Source: Oxytricha trifallax (Eukaryota > Ciliophora > Spirotrichea > Sporadotrichida > Oxytrichidae). Taken from it: a DNA stretch of 64,000 nt. The position numbers and the translations under genes are program-made. Within the stretch, counting starts at the first letter, position 1; each line of letters starts with the position of its first letter. Below, piece by piece: positions 1 to 10,950 of the stretch. Where the stretch lies: contig ARYC01017170.1 of assembly GCA_000711775.1 (NCBI GenBank), positions 1 to 64,000 of the forward strand, read 5' to 3'. The notes under the pieces were generated by a model. The model was given only the letters and a program-made list of their open reading frames with translations. It was not told the DNA's origin and ran no database searches.

Positions 1-1213
1 GGAAACCTTTGCTTTCTTGATTAGGTTCTTGAGTCAAACTACTTAAGTCCATCTATATATAATCTTGGTCTCTCCCATACCGTTTCCGATATTTCATTAC
101 GAATTTAAGAGACTGAATCGAGGTTGTCAAAAAGAAGTGAATTTTAGATCTTAACATGGATATTTTCATAATATATAAGATATGATTATTTAAAATTTTT
201 AAACATTATTGGTAAGATTACTTGCCGCAACCAATTATATTATTATTAATGTAGATATATACATAAACCTATAAACCCTTTCTAACACAATAAAAAATGA
301 ATTTATATGTAAAAAAAATCTTTAATCCTCTGAAAATCGGTCACTCTTTTCAGGTTAAATTATTAAGATGATTGTTTCCAATTGACTTTTTTCTAAATTT
401 TATACTCATTCTAAATTATGGAACTTATTTATTTTTAGATTTAAAACTACATTAAGCTTTAAATTTTTTTCAGTAGATTTTTATTAATCTCTTATAAAAG
501 AGTTTACTTATAATATAATTATTTATCAAAATATTTGAGTTATAAGATACTATAATGTTTATTATTATTCCTTAAAAAGTCAATTTGATACAATTTATCA
601 CAACCCAACCATTTACTTATTGAAAAAGATTAAAAAGTTTTAAATCTAAAAATAAATAAGTTATTATAAAAATATCATTTTCAATGATCATAATTTAGAA
701 TGAGTATAATATTTAGTTAAAAGTCAATTGGAAACAATTATCTAAATAATTTAACTGAAAAGAGTGATTGATTTTCAGAGCATTAAAGTATTTTCTTACA
801 TATAAATTAATATTTTATTGTGTTAGGAAGGGTTTCTTAGTTTGTGTTTTTATAGATATATATATATATATATTTATTTATATATTTTTTTAATAAATTA
901 TGATGATGGAGCCTATGACAATTTTGTTAAGTTTAGACCAGATCCTACAAACTATCGTGCTGAGAAAAAAACATATTATTTATAAAATATTTTTACAACA
1001 CTCATATCTGGATTTATTCTTTAAGAAGTTTATGACTCTTTAATGTTTAAACATGCGTGTTACAGATCTAGATCTTTGCTTAGATACATTGATATATTGA
1101 AAAACGGAGTTCACAAGGATCGCGAAGTAGCAAGGATAAAGTTCTGCTATAAAATTAAATATAAGATGATTCAAGAAGCCCTCGAGATAATGGGAATCAA
1201 ACCAGAGAAATGA
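1..1213 (+). CDS. unrecognised gene, 3' part, split by a palindromic element
   Basis: With the ciliate code, frame 1 is open from the window edge to about 240 and reopens at about 897, ending at TGA 1211-1213. The C-terminal segment is about 105 residues, basic, with a possible membrane-associated stretch (FTTLISGFILQEVYDSLMF) and the ending EALEIMGIKPEK. Between the two parts lies the palindromic element at about 243-870. Joining through an ATTAT repeat near 238-250 and 893-898 keeps the frame (..RNQLYYDDGAYD..), so I infer one gene with an IES in the middle. The exact pointer is ambiguous because the left side is an ATT run. I recognise no family; the 5' end lies outside the window. Confidence 0.5.
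243..870. mobile_element. palindromic MITE-like element (probable IES)
   Basis: Two arms of about 200 bp are imperfect inverted copies: the left runs from about 250 to 455, the right from about 630 to 865. Shared blocks include CCCTTTCTAACACAATA-type ends, GTTTCCAATTGACTTTT and ATACTCATTCTAAATTATG. The right arm carries an extra block of about 30 bp. No ORF is visible inside. It lies between two in-frame coding blocks, as expected of a nonautonomous transposon removed as an IES. Borders are approximate and no target duplication was fixed. Confidence 0.6.
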
Positions 1214-1938
1214 AATTGATTAGTATTGCTTTAACATATAAAAACTAAAATAATGAGTATTTATAATCAATGATAATATTTCTTCTCAAAATTATATATT
1301 TCATATATAATTATAGTGTCTGAAATGATTTGCAGACAATTATAATAATAAATCTTTGAAACATTTATTTCGATAAATCACAAAATTAAGAGTTAATTAA
1401 TTACTTTTAGTTTAAAATCAGGCAAAAATCTATTATATTGTAATAATCTATACCTACACAATTATTTAATAAAATATTTAGAAATTACCCACTATTTAAA
1501 TTAATTAACATACCTTTCATTATATGAAATGGCATTACTATCATCATAAGTTTAATTATATATTTAATTAAAAATAGTTCTATTCTTATAATAGTTTGTT
1601 TGTTATTTATCTTAATTTGACATAACTTAAACATAAATACATTTTTAACTTATAAGTACACACATTAAGTTCATCGTATATGATGAGTGAGATTTTATTC
1701 ATTAAAGTAAGATATTGTTTTTAAAATTAGAACCGAGAAAACTCATATCTTATTTGTATAATAAACATTAAATCTCTATATTCATGTATCTAAAATGGTC
1801 TGAGAGTCGCTGAATAAAACAGCCAGACAAACTACGCCACACGAGTAAAGATTCTTCAAAAATTAAATACGCATTATTGACTAAAAGAATTTCAATAAAT
1901 GATTATTATTGTAAATTATAAGGGGGGTGGATGTATGG
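1214..1938. other. AT-rich stretch, no gene seen
   Basis: AT-rich throughout, with many TGA codons in all frames. A short G run (about 1921-1927) is the only compositional anomaly. I see no RNA gene or repeat. Confidence 0.5.
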
Positions 1939-2516
1939 ATGCTTTATTAGAAACTAAAAACTAAGAACAAAAACATAAAATATTATGATACAAGTAAGTT
2001 TTACATAGTATATCGCTTGATAGTGTATTCATTAGAAAAGTTATGGGCAAATAACAAAAGAATCAAGTTGTTCTGGAATTACTGCAGTGAGTGGAGGGTG
2101 TAAAATGTGGAAAATGGTAAAAAGGCAGAGAGAGTAACAAGCAATATTAAATAGATAGGATTTTTCTATTGCTTAATTTATAATACTCTTTATATATTGG
2201 TTTTGATAAGAGTCATTTAAACAAGAGATTGCTGTCTTTATAATTTTTATTTGTGTTTTAACTTAGAAATAATACAACCAAGGTGAATAAAATACTTAAA
2301 TAAGAGACCTTAAATATTAAGATTGATAAGCAAAAGAAATGGGAGATTTATAGAAATTCCAGAATTATACTAAAAATGAGAGAGCCCAAAAAGATAAGTA
2401 AGACCACGTCATAATTTTTGATAACGCAAATATTATAATAAATGAAAAAGACAGACCTTGGACTAACTTCTATAAGAATTTTGCTCATTAATAACAAGGC
2501 AAGATTGCAGATTGAA
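1939..2516 (+). CDS. possible small gene, unrecognised
   Basis: From ATG 1939 the plus strand is open to a TGA near 2283 (motifs YYDTSKFYIVYRLIVYSLEKLW and WANNKRIKLFWNYCSEWR fall in this part). A second open block ending at a TGA near 2511-2516 contains DNANIIINEKDRPWTNFYKNF. The frame changes between them, which fits an intron or IES near 2200-2330, but I could not place the junction. Two frames of the second block are both open, so the reading is uncertain. No family is recognised. Confidence 0.3.
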
Positions 2517-2788
2517 CAAATAAAGTCATTCTCAACCACTCAATCATAAATTACAAAAACTTTTTAATATATTGTTCATTTTTTTAATGTGCAATAATAG
2601 AAATCTATGAACATTAAATCACTAAATATCATTTATTAGTTTAACTAATAAATGAAAGAGAAGGTAATTATAAATGAAAAAATACATGGATAGAGAGCAG
2701 ATAATGAAAAAATCTCAATAAAAAGCACTATAAAATCTAGGCAAGAAAGCTAAAACACAAGCATATATAATTATGAATTCAATAAAAT
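2517..2788. other. AT-rich spacer left of TBE copy 1
   Basis: No gene is visible. The last three bases (2786-2788, AAT) form the left target duplication of the transposon. Confidence 0.5.
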
Positions 2789-2873
2789 CAAAACCCCAAA
2801 ACCCCTTAGTGAGGTTTATAAGTGCTTTGATTTGTAGGGTATAATTGGGGTCTTATTGGGGTTAGTAGAGAAA
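2789..2873 (+). repeat. left terminal inverted repeat of TBE copy 1
   Basis: These 85 bp are an exact inverted match to 6811-6895. The repeat starts with the C4A4 units and contains further G-rich runs (GGGGTCTTATTGGGG). Perfect identity suggests recent insertion or continued selection on the ends. Confidence 0.95.
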
Positions 2874-2889
2874 TTAGGCCAAATTACAA

Positions 2890-3951
2890 ATGAGAAATAG
2901 AAATTAGCGAAATTTAGGGTCTATTTATGATGAGTAATATTTAGATTTACTACTTAAGCTTAGGTATGCTACGAGAATTAATATAGACTAAGCCAAACCT
3001 GTACTTAATTATGCAGCTATAGCAAAGCTCTTACACAAGAGTGCCTCAACTGTTAGGTTTCACTGCTTGCTAGCTGTTTAGCATTATAACTCTGGTTCTT
3101 GAACGCATCCTGAAAGAAAATAAAAGTTCTCTCAGGCTCATATTAACTTCCTCTGCGACTCGAAGACTTTGAAGTATTGGGCACACTTTCCACTAGACTA
3201 GCGAGCTGTAATGTTTCATAGCAAGTTTCCTGACATGCGCATCTCTCCTTAGACTATAGCCAACATTTATAGAAGAAATGGAATTACTTTCAAGACTGTC
3301 AACAGAGTGAAGAGAGTGATTGATTTTACAGTGCCATTTTATAGTAATAATATAAACCATATATATGATAAAATGCAGAGAGCTATTACAATAACATCAA
3401 GTTCATACACGCTGATGAAGCTGTGCTTACCTTCAACACCTTTATTAATAAGTCTTGGTAAAAGAAGTATGATAATATAGAAGTCTACGATTAAAAAGTA
3501 AAGGTTATAACCCATGCAATTTTAGCAGGTATTAGTGAAGACTCTGGCTTAGAAAGTTATGTTATTCATCCTCGCTCTATTAAGAGAGAATAGTACATAG
3601 AGTTCCTACATAACGTGAGAGATAAATACAACAATTAAGAGATCATCCTGTTTGTTGACAACCTCTCAGTTCATGACTAAGGAGTCTAAGAAAGCTTATG
3701 AAGAATTAAACATTACTCCTGTATACAATGTTCCTTACAGCCCTTAATTTAATGAAATTGAATTCTACTGGAGTAAAATAAAGACCCACTACAAGAAACT
3801 GCTGCTATATCACCTAATGCATGAATTGCCTATAGATACAGTAGACTTGATTCAGAGTAGCTGCAAGAGAGTAAGCATAGATAAGACAACAGTTTGTGCG
3901 AGAGAAGGAAGAATGAATGTTTATAAATAAGTTTTAGATTTAAACGAATGA
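2890..3951 (+). pseudogene. TBE 42-kDa DDE transposase, broken
   Basis: This is a Tc1/mariner/IS630-type transposase as in TBE elements. From ATG 2890 the frame runs to an in-frame TGA at 3100-3102; a one-base frameshift follows near 3393 and another near 3685. The end is a TGA at 3949-3951. The triad context is still readable: HADEA (first Asp), LFVDNLSVH (second Asp) and FNEIEFYWSKIK (Glu). The intact copy at 60299-61342 aligns throughout and shows where the breaks are. A point stop plus two indels make it a pseudogene. It converges on the 22-kDa ORF. Confidence 0.9.
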
Positions 3952-3955
3952 ATAA

Positions 3956-4640
3956 CTACACATTAAACTAACCCAGAAAGGGATTTGACTTCTATTTCTT
4001 CTCCTCTTCTTATGGCTTGCCAGGGCCCATATTTCTTCTCTAAGTGCCAACTCCTGCATCTATGTTCATTTCATCTGGCTTTTAAACATCTTTATAAAGT
4101 CTCTTGCTCACTTCATGAATGGTCTATGACTTTCTCTCTATGTGAACCTTTGCATGCTCTTTCATTAGGAATATACCAGTTCCAGGTTTCCCTACAAAGT
4201 TATATGTCAAAGCTTACTAGAGAGGTATAGATGCTTCTTAAGCTCAGCAAGCCAGCCCTCGCTTATAAGTATGCCTTGCTTCTTTTAATCTTCAGGAGAA
4301 ATAGAGTAGAGTTTCTTATGAGCTTCTTCAATGATCTCTCTCAGATAACTCTCTCTTAAAGTGCCAAGAACACCAAAGAAGAAACTCCTTTCTGGAAGCT
4401 TGTTAGAAAGTTGTTTCTTGGTAGGAAGATAAACTACCAACTCTTCATCTTACATCGCATCTTCGTAGAGATTAGTGACTGAAATCTCTTGGGTAGTTTG
4501 GTATTTCTATCAACTTAATTTCATTGCTTTTTAAGGCTTTCTTCTCATCACAGAGTATCGCTTTTAAGAATGAAATTTTAGTACCTTCCATCGTTGGAAG
4601 GAATAAACCCACTATAGTATGTGATTAAGTATATGTCATA
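3956..4640 (-). pseudogene. TBE 22-kDa ORF, copy 1, with a 26-bp intron
   Basis: On the minus strand, a protein block with motifs VVYLPTKKQLSNK, LPERSFFFGVLGTL and EEAHKKLYSISPED continues, after a GT-AG segment of 26 bp at 4192-4217, into KPGTGIFLMKEHAKV and QKPDEMNIDAGVGT. Copy 2 (about 59780-60292, +) has the same blocks and the same intron. At the position where copy 2 has its TGA stop, copy 1 has TAG (about 3956-3958), a glutamine codon here, so the frame runs on. The upstream end is unclear because of a TGA before the first block. The function of this TBE protein is not known to me. Confidence 0.75.
4192..4217 (-). other. 26-bp intron in TBE 22-kDa ORF
   Basis: On the minus strand it begins GTAAGCTTTGAC and ends AACTTTGTAG. 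Removing it joins ..LS to RKPGTGIF.. in frame. Copy 2 has an intron of identical length at the same place (60030-60055), although the internal bases differ. Confidence 0.7.
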
Positions 4641-4914
4641 TGCTTACCATGCTGAGTGAGGTATCGATAGAGATCTTGCTTGCTTCTAAATCTTGAGATC
4701 CTTTCTTAAGCTTCAACCCTCTTCATCGCAGTACTTATAGATTCCATCCTTGTTCCTTCTTTTGTTATTGAATTTCAAATTTTAATATATAGAGTTCTGG
4801 ATCCTACTGTTAAAAATGTTAGTATTAAATATGGCATCTTATAGGAGGTCAACCTGGTAAGGATACGTGGAGAAAGCTGGCAGAAGCTGTAACAAACTGC
4901 AGAGATGGAGCTCC

Positions 4915-5130
4915 ATTTTTATCAATCTAGTTCCATTAAATTAGTACTAAATTTGTTTAAATTTAATTAGTACTGGTACTAATCCCGTTTAATTTTAATT
5001 GGTACCAATTTAATAGTACCAAAACTTAATTAGTACCTAGTTTTAAACTAATGAGGTTTTAATGGAAAAGTTCCAAAATGGTTCAAAACCTAATTGGTAC
5101 CAGTACCAACCTAAATTTATTCTCAGTTGG
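4915..5130. repeat. cluster of GGTACC/AGTACT palindromes in TBE copy 1
   Basis: Between the divergently oriented 22-kDa (-) and 57-kDa (+) ORFs, short motifs such as TTAATTGGTACCA, TTAGTACT, TAGTACC and GGTACAAA recur about ten times in both orientations. This could be a shared promoter or a binding-site array; that is inference. The matching region is absent from copy 2, where the two ORFs abut. Confidence 0.6.
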
Positions 5131-5193
5131 TACAAAAATTAAAAATATTAATCATAAAATTAGAAAATTTATAGTTATAAACTAAGTATAAAT

Positions 5194-6757
5194 ATGATGT
5201 CTAACACCTAAGAATCAACCATTGATGTTGCAGTCCCAGCTCCTTTACAAAGTTAGTACAGCCAGTGAGGTTTTCACTTATTAATAATAGAAATTTAAAT
5301 TTGAATTTAAACATGGCGGCTAACTTAAATCGCAAAGCAGTCTCTCTTGGCAGTGGATAATCTTAGCTAAACTTTGGCTTAATTAAGAAGCCAGAGATCA
5401 TCTACATTGAAAAGGAACAGAGCTTAAAGCTCTTGAGTTTGTATCAGATGTGTTTGTTCTAGAAATAAATATCAGGAAGCAGAGAGCAGAGATGGGTATT
5501 TAAACGCTAATCGAAGATGTTGAGGAGTTAAAAGAACAGTTTATAGTAGAAAAGATTAAAGCAATATAATGTGATGAATGCTAAAATTTCTTCTCAACTG
5601 AGTCTAGCTTGAAGAGACACATCAAAGAGGTACACTCTGCTAGAGCTAAGATCTATTTCAAGCATGATAAAATCGATGGGAGATATTAATACACAACTTG
5701 TATGAAGTCCTATACCCATTCAGCAAAAGTGAAGAAACATATGCAAAAGCATCACTTAAGCGAGTTCTTGATTCAAGATAAAGAAACATAAAAGCTTATA
5801 CCTGCCAAGAGAAAATCAAATACTATTGAGTCATAAAGAGATTAACAGGAGAGACTCAAGAGATAGAGGCTGCATGAATTGATGAATCAACCGGTAGGAA
5901 ACACTATATTAGCATGCTTCTAAGCCAAAGCTCTGAACATACCTGCATTAAATGCAATTGATATTAGCAGTTGTATTGATAACTATTTGCAAATAAGCGT
6001 TCCTGCAAAACCAAAACTTATTGTAATTGATGACTATGCATACAAGGTGTATCCTTACAGCTATCTACTTAAGAATGAGCAGTACCAAAATGAGTTTGCT
6101 AACGAATACATGATTCTTAAAGAGGCTCAGAGAAGAGATTGCAAGAACTTGCTTAAGCTAAATGGTGTCATTTTAAGCTACGGCTATATCACATTAAGGC
6201 TTAAGAAATATGAAATGACTCTGAGAGATTATCTGAATCATAACAGATACCCAGATGATTTGAATGAATACTATCAGATATGATATAAGGTGTCAAGGAG
6301 TTGCATGAACTTGGATATGTTCATAGAGATTTGAAGCCAAAATGTTATGATAAACCTATGCCCTTTAGAAGTAGTTGTTATAGATTTCAAAAGAGCATTA
6401 AGATAAGAGATAGTAACCTTAGCAAAGGTTCATGCGACACCAGGATACATCCCAATCAGAGAGAAATGGACTAATGGCTCTGTTTAGTGGGATGTATGGG
6501 CAATCAGAGCTATTATATTAGAGAGTGATATGGAAAGTATAGCTTACTTTGGTACAAAGTAAGAAAAATAATCAATCAGTTTAGCTTAAAAGCATATTAA
6601 GTAAGAAAATGTATGCAAGGAAATAAAAAAGATAGTTGAGATGATAATAATCAGTGCTCCCTCTTATCCAAGGTAAACATTGGATGACATACTTGTGCCA
6701 CTTAAGAGAGCAAGATTCCAGAGATATAACAAAGACAAGCAAATAAAATTCGTTTGA
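5194..6757 (+). pseudogene. TBE 57-kDa zinc-finger/kinase ORF, broken
   Basis: The order matches the TBE 57-kDa ORF: an N-terminal region, a C2H2 finger (CDECQNFFSTESSLKRHIKE), a second finger that has lost cysteines, then a protein-kinase-like domain beginning near 6020 (IDDYAYKVYPYSYLLKNEQY). The catalytic loop HRDLKP is near 6330, followed by VVIDFKRA instead of DFG, and TPGYIPIREKW as activation-segment remnant. TGAs occur near the start and at 6281-6283, and frames shift before and after HRDLKP, so it is not translatable. The end is a TGA at 6755-6757. Copy 2 keeps the same domains in better condition. Confidence 0.85.
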
Positions 6758-6810
6758 ATTAAGTACATAATACTCATTAAATATTCATTAAATTCACATA
6801 AAACCTGCGT

Positions 6811-6895
6811 TTTCTCTACTAACCCCAATAAGACCCCAATTATACCCTACAAATCAAAGCACTTATAAACCTCACTAAGGGGTTTTGGGGTTTTG
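6811..6895 (-). repeat. right terminal inverted repeat of TBE copy 1
   Basis: Exact inverted match to 2789-2873, followed by the AAT duplication at 6896-6898. Confidence 0.95.
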
Positions 6896-6971
6896 AATAT
6901 CTAATTGATCAACGAACTGCTTTGAATATATAAATTTAATTATATAAAATAAAAAAAAGTATAAATTTATA

Positions 6972-7331
6972 ATGACAGAACAGTAAAAAAGTGGATATGC
7001 TTATATCCAAAATACTTCCAAACTTTTATAAAATCCAAACTAGAATCCTTAGCGAGACGATCTTGTTTAATTTAGCTTTGAAAATAGGAGAGAGGAAATA
7101 CTGTAGTTAAATGAGATGGAGGATGACTCTCTAGGGTCATTATCAGAAGTAGAAAGTCAATGTAATTTAAAAGAAAAATTGCATGGGAGTGATGAGTAAT
7201 TTGATACTTCACCAGTACAGACAAAAAGAAAATTTATAATTAATTTAAAGTTTAAAAAGCAACTAACTCGGATCATATTTGAACTTAATGAAAATGGATA
7301 AAGGTCACAAATCATAATAGAATCCAATTGA
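6972..7331 (+). CDS. small acidic/basic gene or first exon
   Basis: An uninterrupted ciliate-code ORF of 119 residues runs from ATG 6972 to TGA 7329-7331, beginning MTEQQKSGYAYIQNTSK. The middle is acidic (EMEDDSLGSLSEVESQ) and the end is basic (KRKFIINLKFKKQLTRIIFE). It lies 77 bp right of TBE copy 1. No family is recognised. It could be complete, or the start of a gene continuing past an intron; the following 400 bp are AT-rich and not clearly coding. Confidence 0.55.
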
Positions 7332-7734
7332 ACAATATAAATCATAATTATAATAGTTATTTACTAAGAATGAATTAATTAATAGGCACAGGTTGCCTTA
7401 TTTTTAAATGAATATGTTTATCAAAATTAATGATGATAAAATTTTCAATTTTTTTATTTAGTTTCCCAAAAACTTGAAAATAAGAGCTAAAGCTCATTGC
7501 ATTAGTTATGTCAAAATCAAGATTTATACATATTTTTCTTGAAAGATCCTACATTTATTTTATTATTTATAACAAAATCCTTTAACAATAATTATCTTGT
7601 CACTTTGTTAAATTAAATATATGTTGCTATTTAATTTAATAATAAAAAAGAGTCAACAAACTAATTAATATAAGCAACAGCAATATATAACGTAGAATAA
7701 TTCTCTTAATAATCAGACTAAATTCAAACTAGAT
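7332..7734. other. AT-rich spacer, no gene seen
   Basis: Very AT-rich with stops in all frames. No repeat or RNA gene was recognised. Confidence 0.5.
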
Positions 7735-10470
7735 ATGCAAACCCCCAAATTTTCATAATAAAACTAATCTGATATTAGTCGTTATCAGAAGAATTCTCGA
7801 CAATATTAAAGCTCATAACCACCTATTACTCAAAAATTCAAATTAAGAAAGAAAACTTTCAAATTATTTGATCCTATTACTAAGAATCTTATGCTCTCCA
7901 TTAGAAATCCCTAGATACCTATAAAACCATTAGACTCCTCCTCAACAAAATTATATCGATAAAGATTACTAAATTTACTTTTAATTTATTTGTTAATGTT
8001 TACAATATTCAACAATAATTGACCTTGAGAAAGTGTTTGATTATCAGTAAAACTAAAAAGAGTAAAAACCTAAAGATGAAATCTACGATTTTCTTAACTT
8101 AGAATAACTAGACTTCATTGATAAAAAATCAGGATGGGAACTTTTAACTTAAATTATAAAGCCAAAGAATTAGCAATAGAGATTTTGGATGTTAGTTGAA
8201 AAATTGTAAGCAGTTAAGGAACAATATAACAAAGCTCTATAACGTCAAAAAGTTTATATTAATTTACTTAAGTATTAAGGTAATTTACTTTTAATAAAAA
8301 GAACTCATTCGAAAGAAAAAGAAAGGGAATTAGTCAAGCTTGAATTAGTAAAACTTGAGCTAAGAATCATAAAAACCTATCAAAAATAACCAATATATGA
8401 AAGCTGTTAATAAATCTTAAGTCAAGACATCAAATGAAGTAAATTTAAAGAATCCCAAAAAGAATCTTAGCAGTTTAAGCATTTCTAATAAAGTACAATT
8501 TTAGGATAAAGTAGACCTTGTCACCTTTAAGTTTGATGATAGTAGTAATAAGCTGGAGAAATAATTCTAAGAAGACTAATTAAATTTCTCAAGGCATGCT
8601 AACAATTAGAACGAGAGAAAAACTTCAGATAAATTATATACTGAATAAGACCAAGAAAAAGATTTTATAAGTCCCAAATTAGAGTAGATGAAGTCTGTAG
8701 TTAAAAACTTAAGAAGAATGAGCACAAAGTTTGATTAAGACATGAAATTTATTAAGAAAGAGCTTTATAAATCTCCTCAATAATAGCCAACTAGAAGGAC
8801 GTCTACTCTTTTGACGTTAGACTAGTTAGCTCTTTCAGAACAGTATTAAAGTGCTGCTAACACGCCAAGATCTCATAATTTAGTGATTAAAAAAGCAGGA
8901 ACTTTCAGAATAAAGCCAACCAAGAAACTTTTAGATTAATTTAAGTTTTAAACTTTTGATTGATTTTATATAACCCTTTTCAAACATAATAAATCACTAA
9001 GATTTAGAGAAGCTTCTTCGAGAAAGCTTAGAAGCCTCCTAATCTATCATTAAAACAAAAACTTATAAAATTGGGTTCATGCAATAATCAAACAAATAGG
9101 AAGAACTGGAGAACATAGTAGATAAGCTAACATCTGATTTAAAGAAAAAAACCTAAGAAATTCTAGTTGAAAACCAAAACTTAATGATAATGAAAAGTAA
9201 AACCATGACACTTGCATCACGAAGAAGGACTCAAAGACCTGTGATTTAAATCACTGATACAATAGAAAGTATAAGGACTGAGGATTAAGATGAGAGGAGT
9301 GAAAAAAAGAGTCTTGAATAGTCACTATAGTTGAATCAAAAATAGAGACTTTCTATGAAAAGAGAATCAGACATTTAAGTGAAAAGATAATAAAATAAAC
9401 TCCAATCTTTTTTTATAATACAGTCCTATAGATCCATAAAAATAAGAGCATTCGCTATCAACAAAGAAAATTAAAAGAAATGCAATAAACTTAAAAGCAA
9501 AACATATTTAAAAAGATCAAAGACTAAGTATATCTATTCCATTGAATAGAACATCAATCGAATCGAAAATCTCCCCTACATTTTCATAAGACCCTACAGC
9601 AGAAAATACTACTTTTCGGATTAGAAGTATGATTAATATAAAAACTAAAATTAAGGCTACAACAACAAGAAAGCAGGCTAGAAATAATTATGCCGAAGGC
9701 ATTCAAAAGTTCGCATTAAACCCAGACAACTAAATCTCATTATTCAAACTAAGATACGAAAAAGCTAGACAAAAAAATAAAGATAAGCCATTTTAATCAT
9801 AGTTAAGAAGTTACAATATGAGTCCATTCATCCAAAACTATTCAAGCTAAATAAACTCAAAGGAACAGCTTGAAAGTTTCTAGCGAAACATAATTTCAGA
9901 TAGAAGCCTACAAAGTTAAAATTACAATGAAGCCTCTCGATTCAATACAGTGAATAGTATGAGACCATTTCATTCTTAAATATAAGGTCGCGATTTTAAT
10001 ATTTCAAATATTTCCTAAACTAACTTCAATTCAAGTTAGATTTAGATTTAATCTTAAAATCTTCAATAAAATCAGTAAAAATACTCTCAATCAATCACAC
10101 CTGCAGAATAATTAAGTTACTTAATTTTAAATATTTTTCAATATTTTCAAATGTTTTATTTAATAAAAGTTCTAATTTTCAATCTTTGAGCCCTTTGAGT
10201 ATGAGAATTATAAAGAAAATTCAAAATAGACAGAAAAATAGATCATTCGTGAATTTTCAATAAAACCAGACAGTTCTTGATAAAAGCTTGAATTAAGAAT
10301 TAAATTTGATCAGTTTGTATTCAAAAGATAAATAACTAAGAAATTTAACTAAGAAATTGCAGCATTAGTAGCTGGTTTAAATTAATCAGATCCAAGCTTT
10401 TGATAGTAAATTTTAGAATAAAGCCAATTTGATAAGTCGAAATTAAAAATTTGGTTTTTAACATATTTAA
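7735..10470 (+). CDS. Gln/Ser-rich coiled-coil protein
   Basis: Starts MQTPKFSQQNQSDISRYQ at ATG 7735. Long open blocks follow, separated by AT-rich gaps that are introns or IESs (about 7965-8000, 8385-8395 and 8965-9010). Recognisable features are heptad-like stretches (VEKLQAVKEQYNKALQRQK, KEKERELVKLELVKLELR), a basic Ser-rich middle (VVKNLRRMSTKFDQDMKF) and a long helical region near 9010-9350. Glutamine is mostly encoded by TAA/TAG. The C-terminal part (about 9800-10130, then 10160-10470) is Asn/Gln/Ser-rich with low complexity. I see no enzymatic domain. The 3' end is not fixed. Confidence 0.6.
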
Positions 10471-10950
10471 TTTTTAAATTGTATCAGACTACGTTTTTAA
10501 TAGATAAAAAAATATTATTTGATGATAATAATTTTAAACTAAATATTGGAAATATATCATTACCCTTAATTTAATATAAATCTAATCATTATAAATATTT
10601 GAATGTAATTATTGATAGTAAACAGAAAGATTTAAGTTTTCCTCTTAACTAAATAAGACAAAAGGAAATTAATTTAGATAATTTGCTTTAGCATCAAACA
10701 CAACCAAAAAGAACTTTAAATTAATCATAAATTTCAACGAGATATGATAAAATTATTGGACAAAATAGTTATCTATCATTAATTAGCAGATATATACCAA
10801 TTTTATCAAATAACTAATGATGTATTTCTTATAAAAACTTAATTTTTACTTTGTATTAATATTGAAGTAGCAAAAAATATTTAAGTTTAGATAGCATAAA
10901 AATTTATAAGAAAATCAATTTATGGTAATTAAGAACTTGTTATAAATAGA
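10471..10950. other. AT-rich, coding status unclear
   Basis: One plus-strand frame is open for long stretches but is dominated by Ile/Leu/Asn/Lys and may be chance openness in AT-rich DNA. Confidence 0.35.

Larger units (their letters stand above)
2789..6895 (+). mobile_element. TBE transposon, copy 1 (4107 bp, decayed)
   Basis: The ends are CAAAACCCCAAAACCCC (2789-2805) and its complement (6879-6895), two telomere-like C4A4 units, which is the hallmark of Oxytricha telomere-bearing elements. The flanking AAT at 2786-2788 and 6896-6898 is a 3-bp ANT target duplication as known for this family. The length matches the usual 4.1 kb. Inside, in the known TBE order, are a DDE transposase (+), a 22-kDa-type ORF (-) and a zinc-finger/kinase 57-kDa-type ORF (+). 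All three carry stops or frameshifts, so this copy cannot supply protein, although its termini are perfect and it could still be excised in trans. Confidence 0.97.

Noticed and set aside
2789..6895. C4A4 repeats as true telomeres or chromosome ends
   Set aside because: They occur only as 16-17 bp at transposon ends, in inverted orientation with AAT duplications and DNA continuing on both sides.
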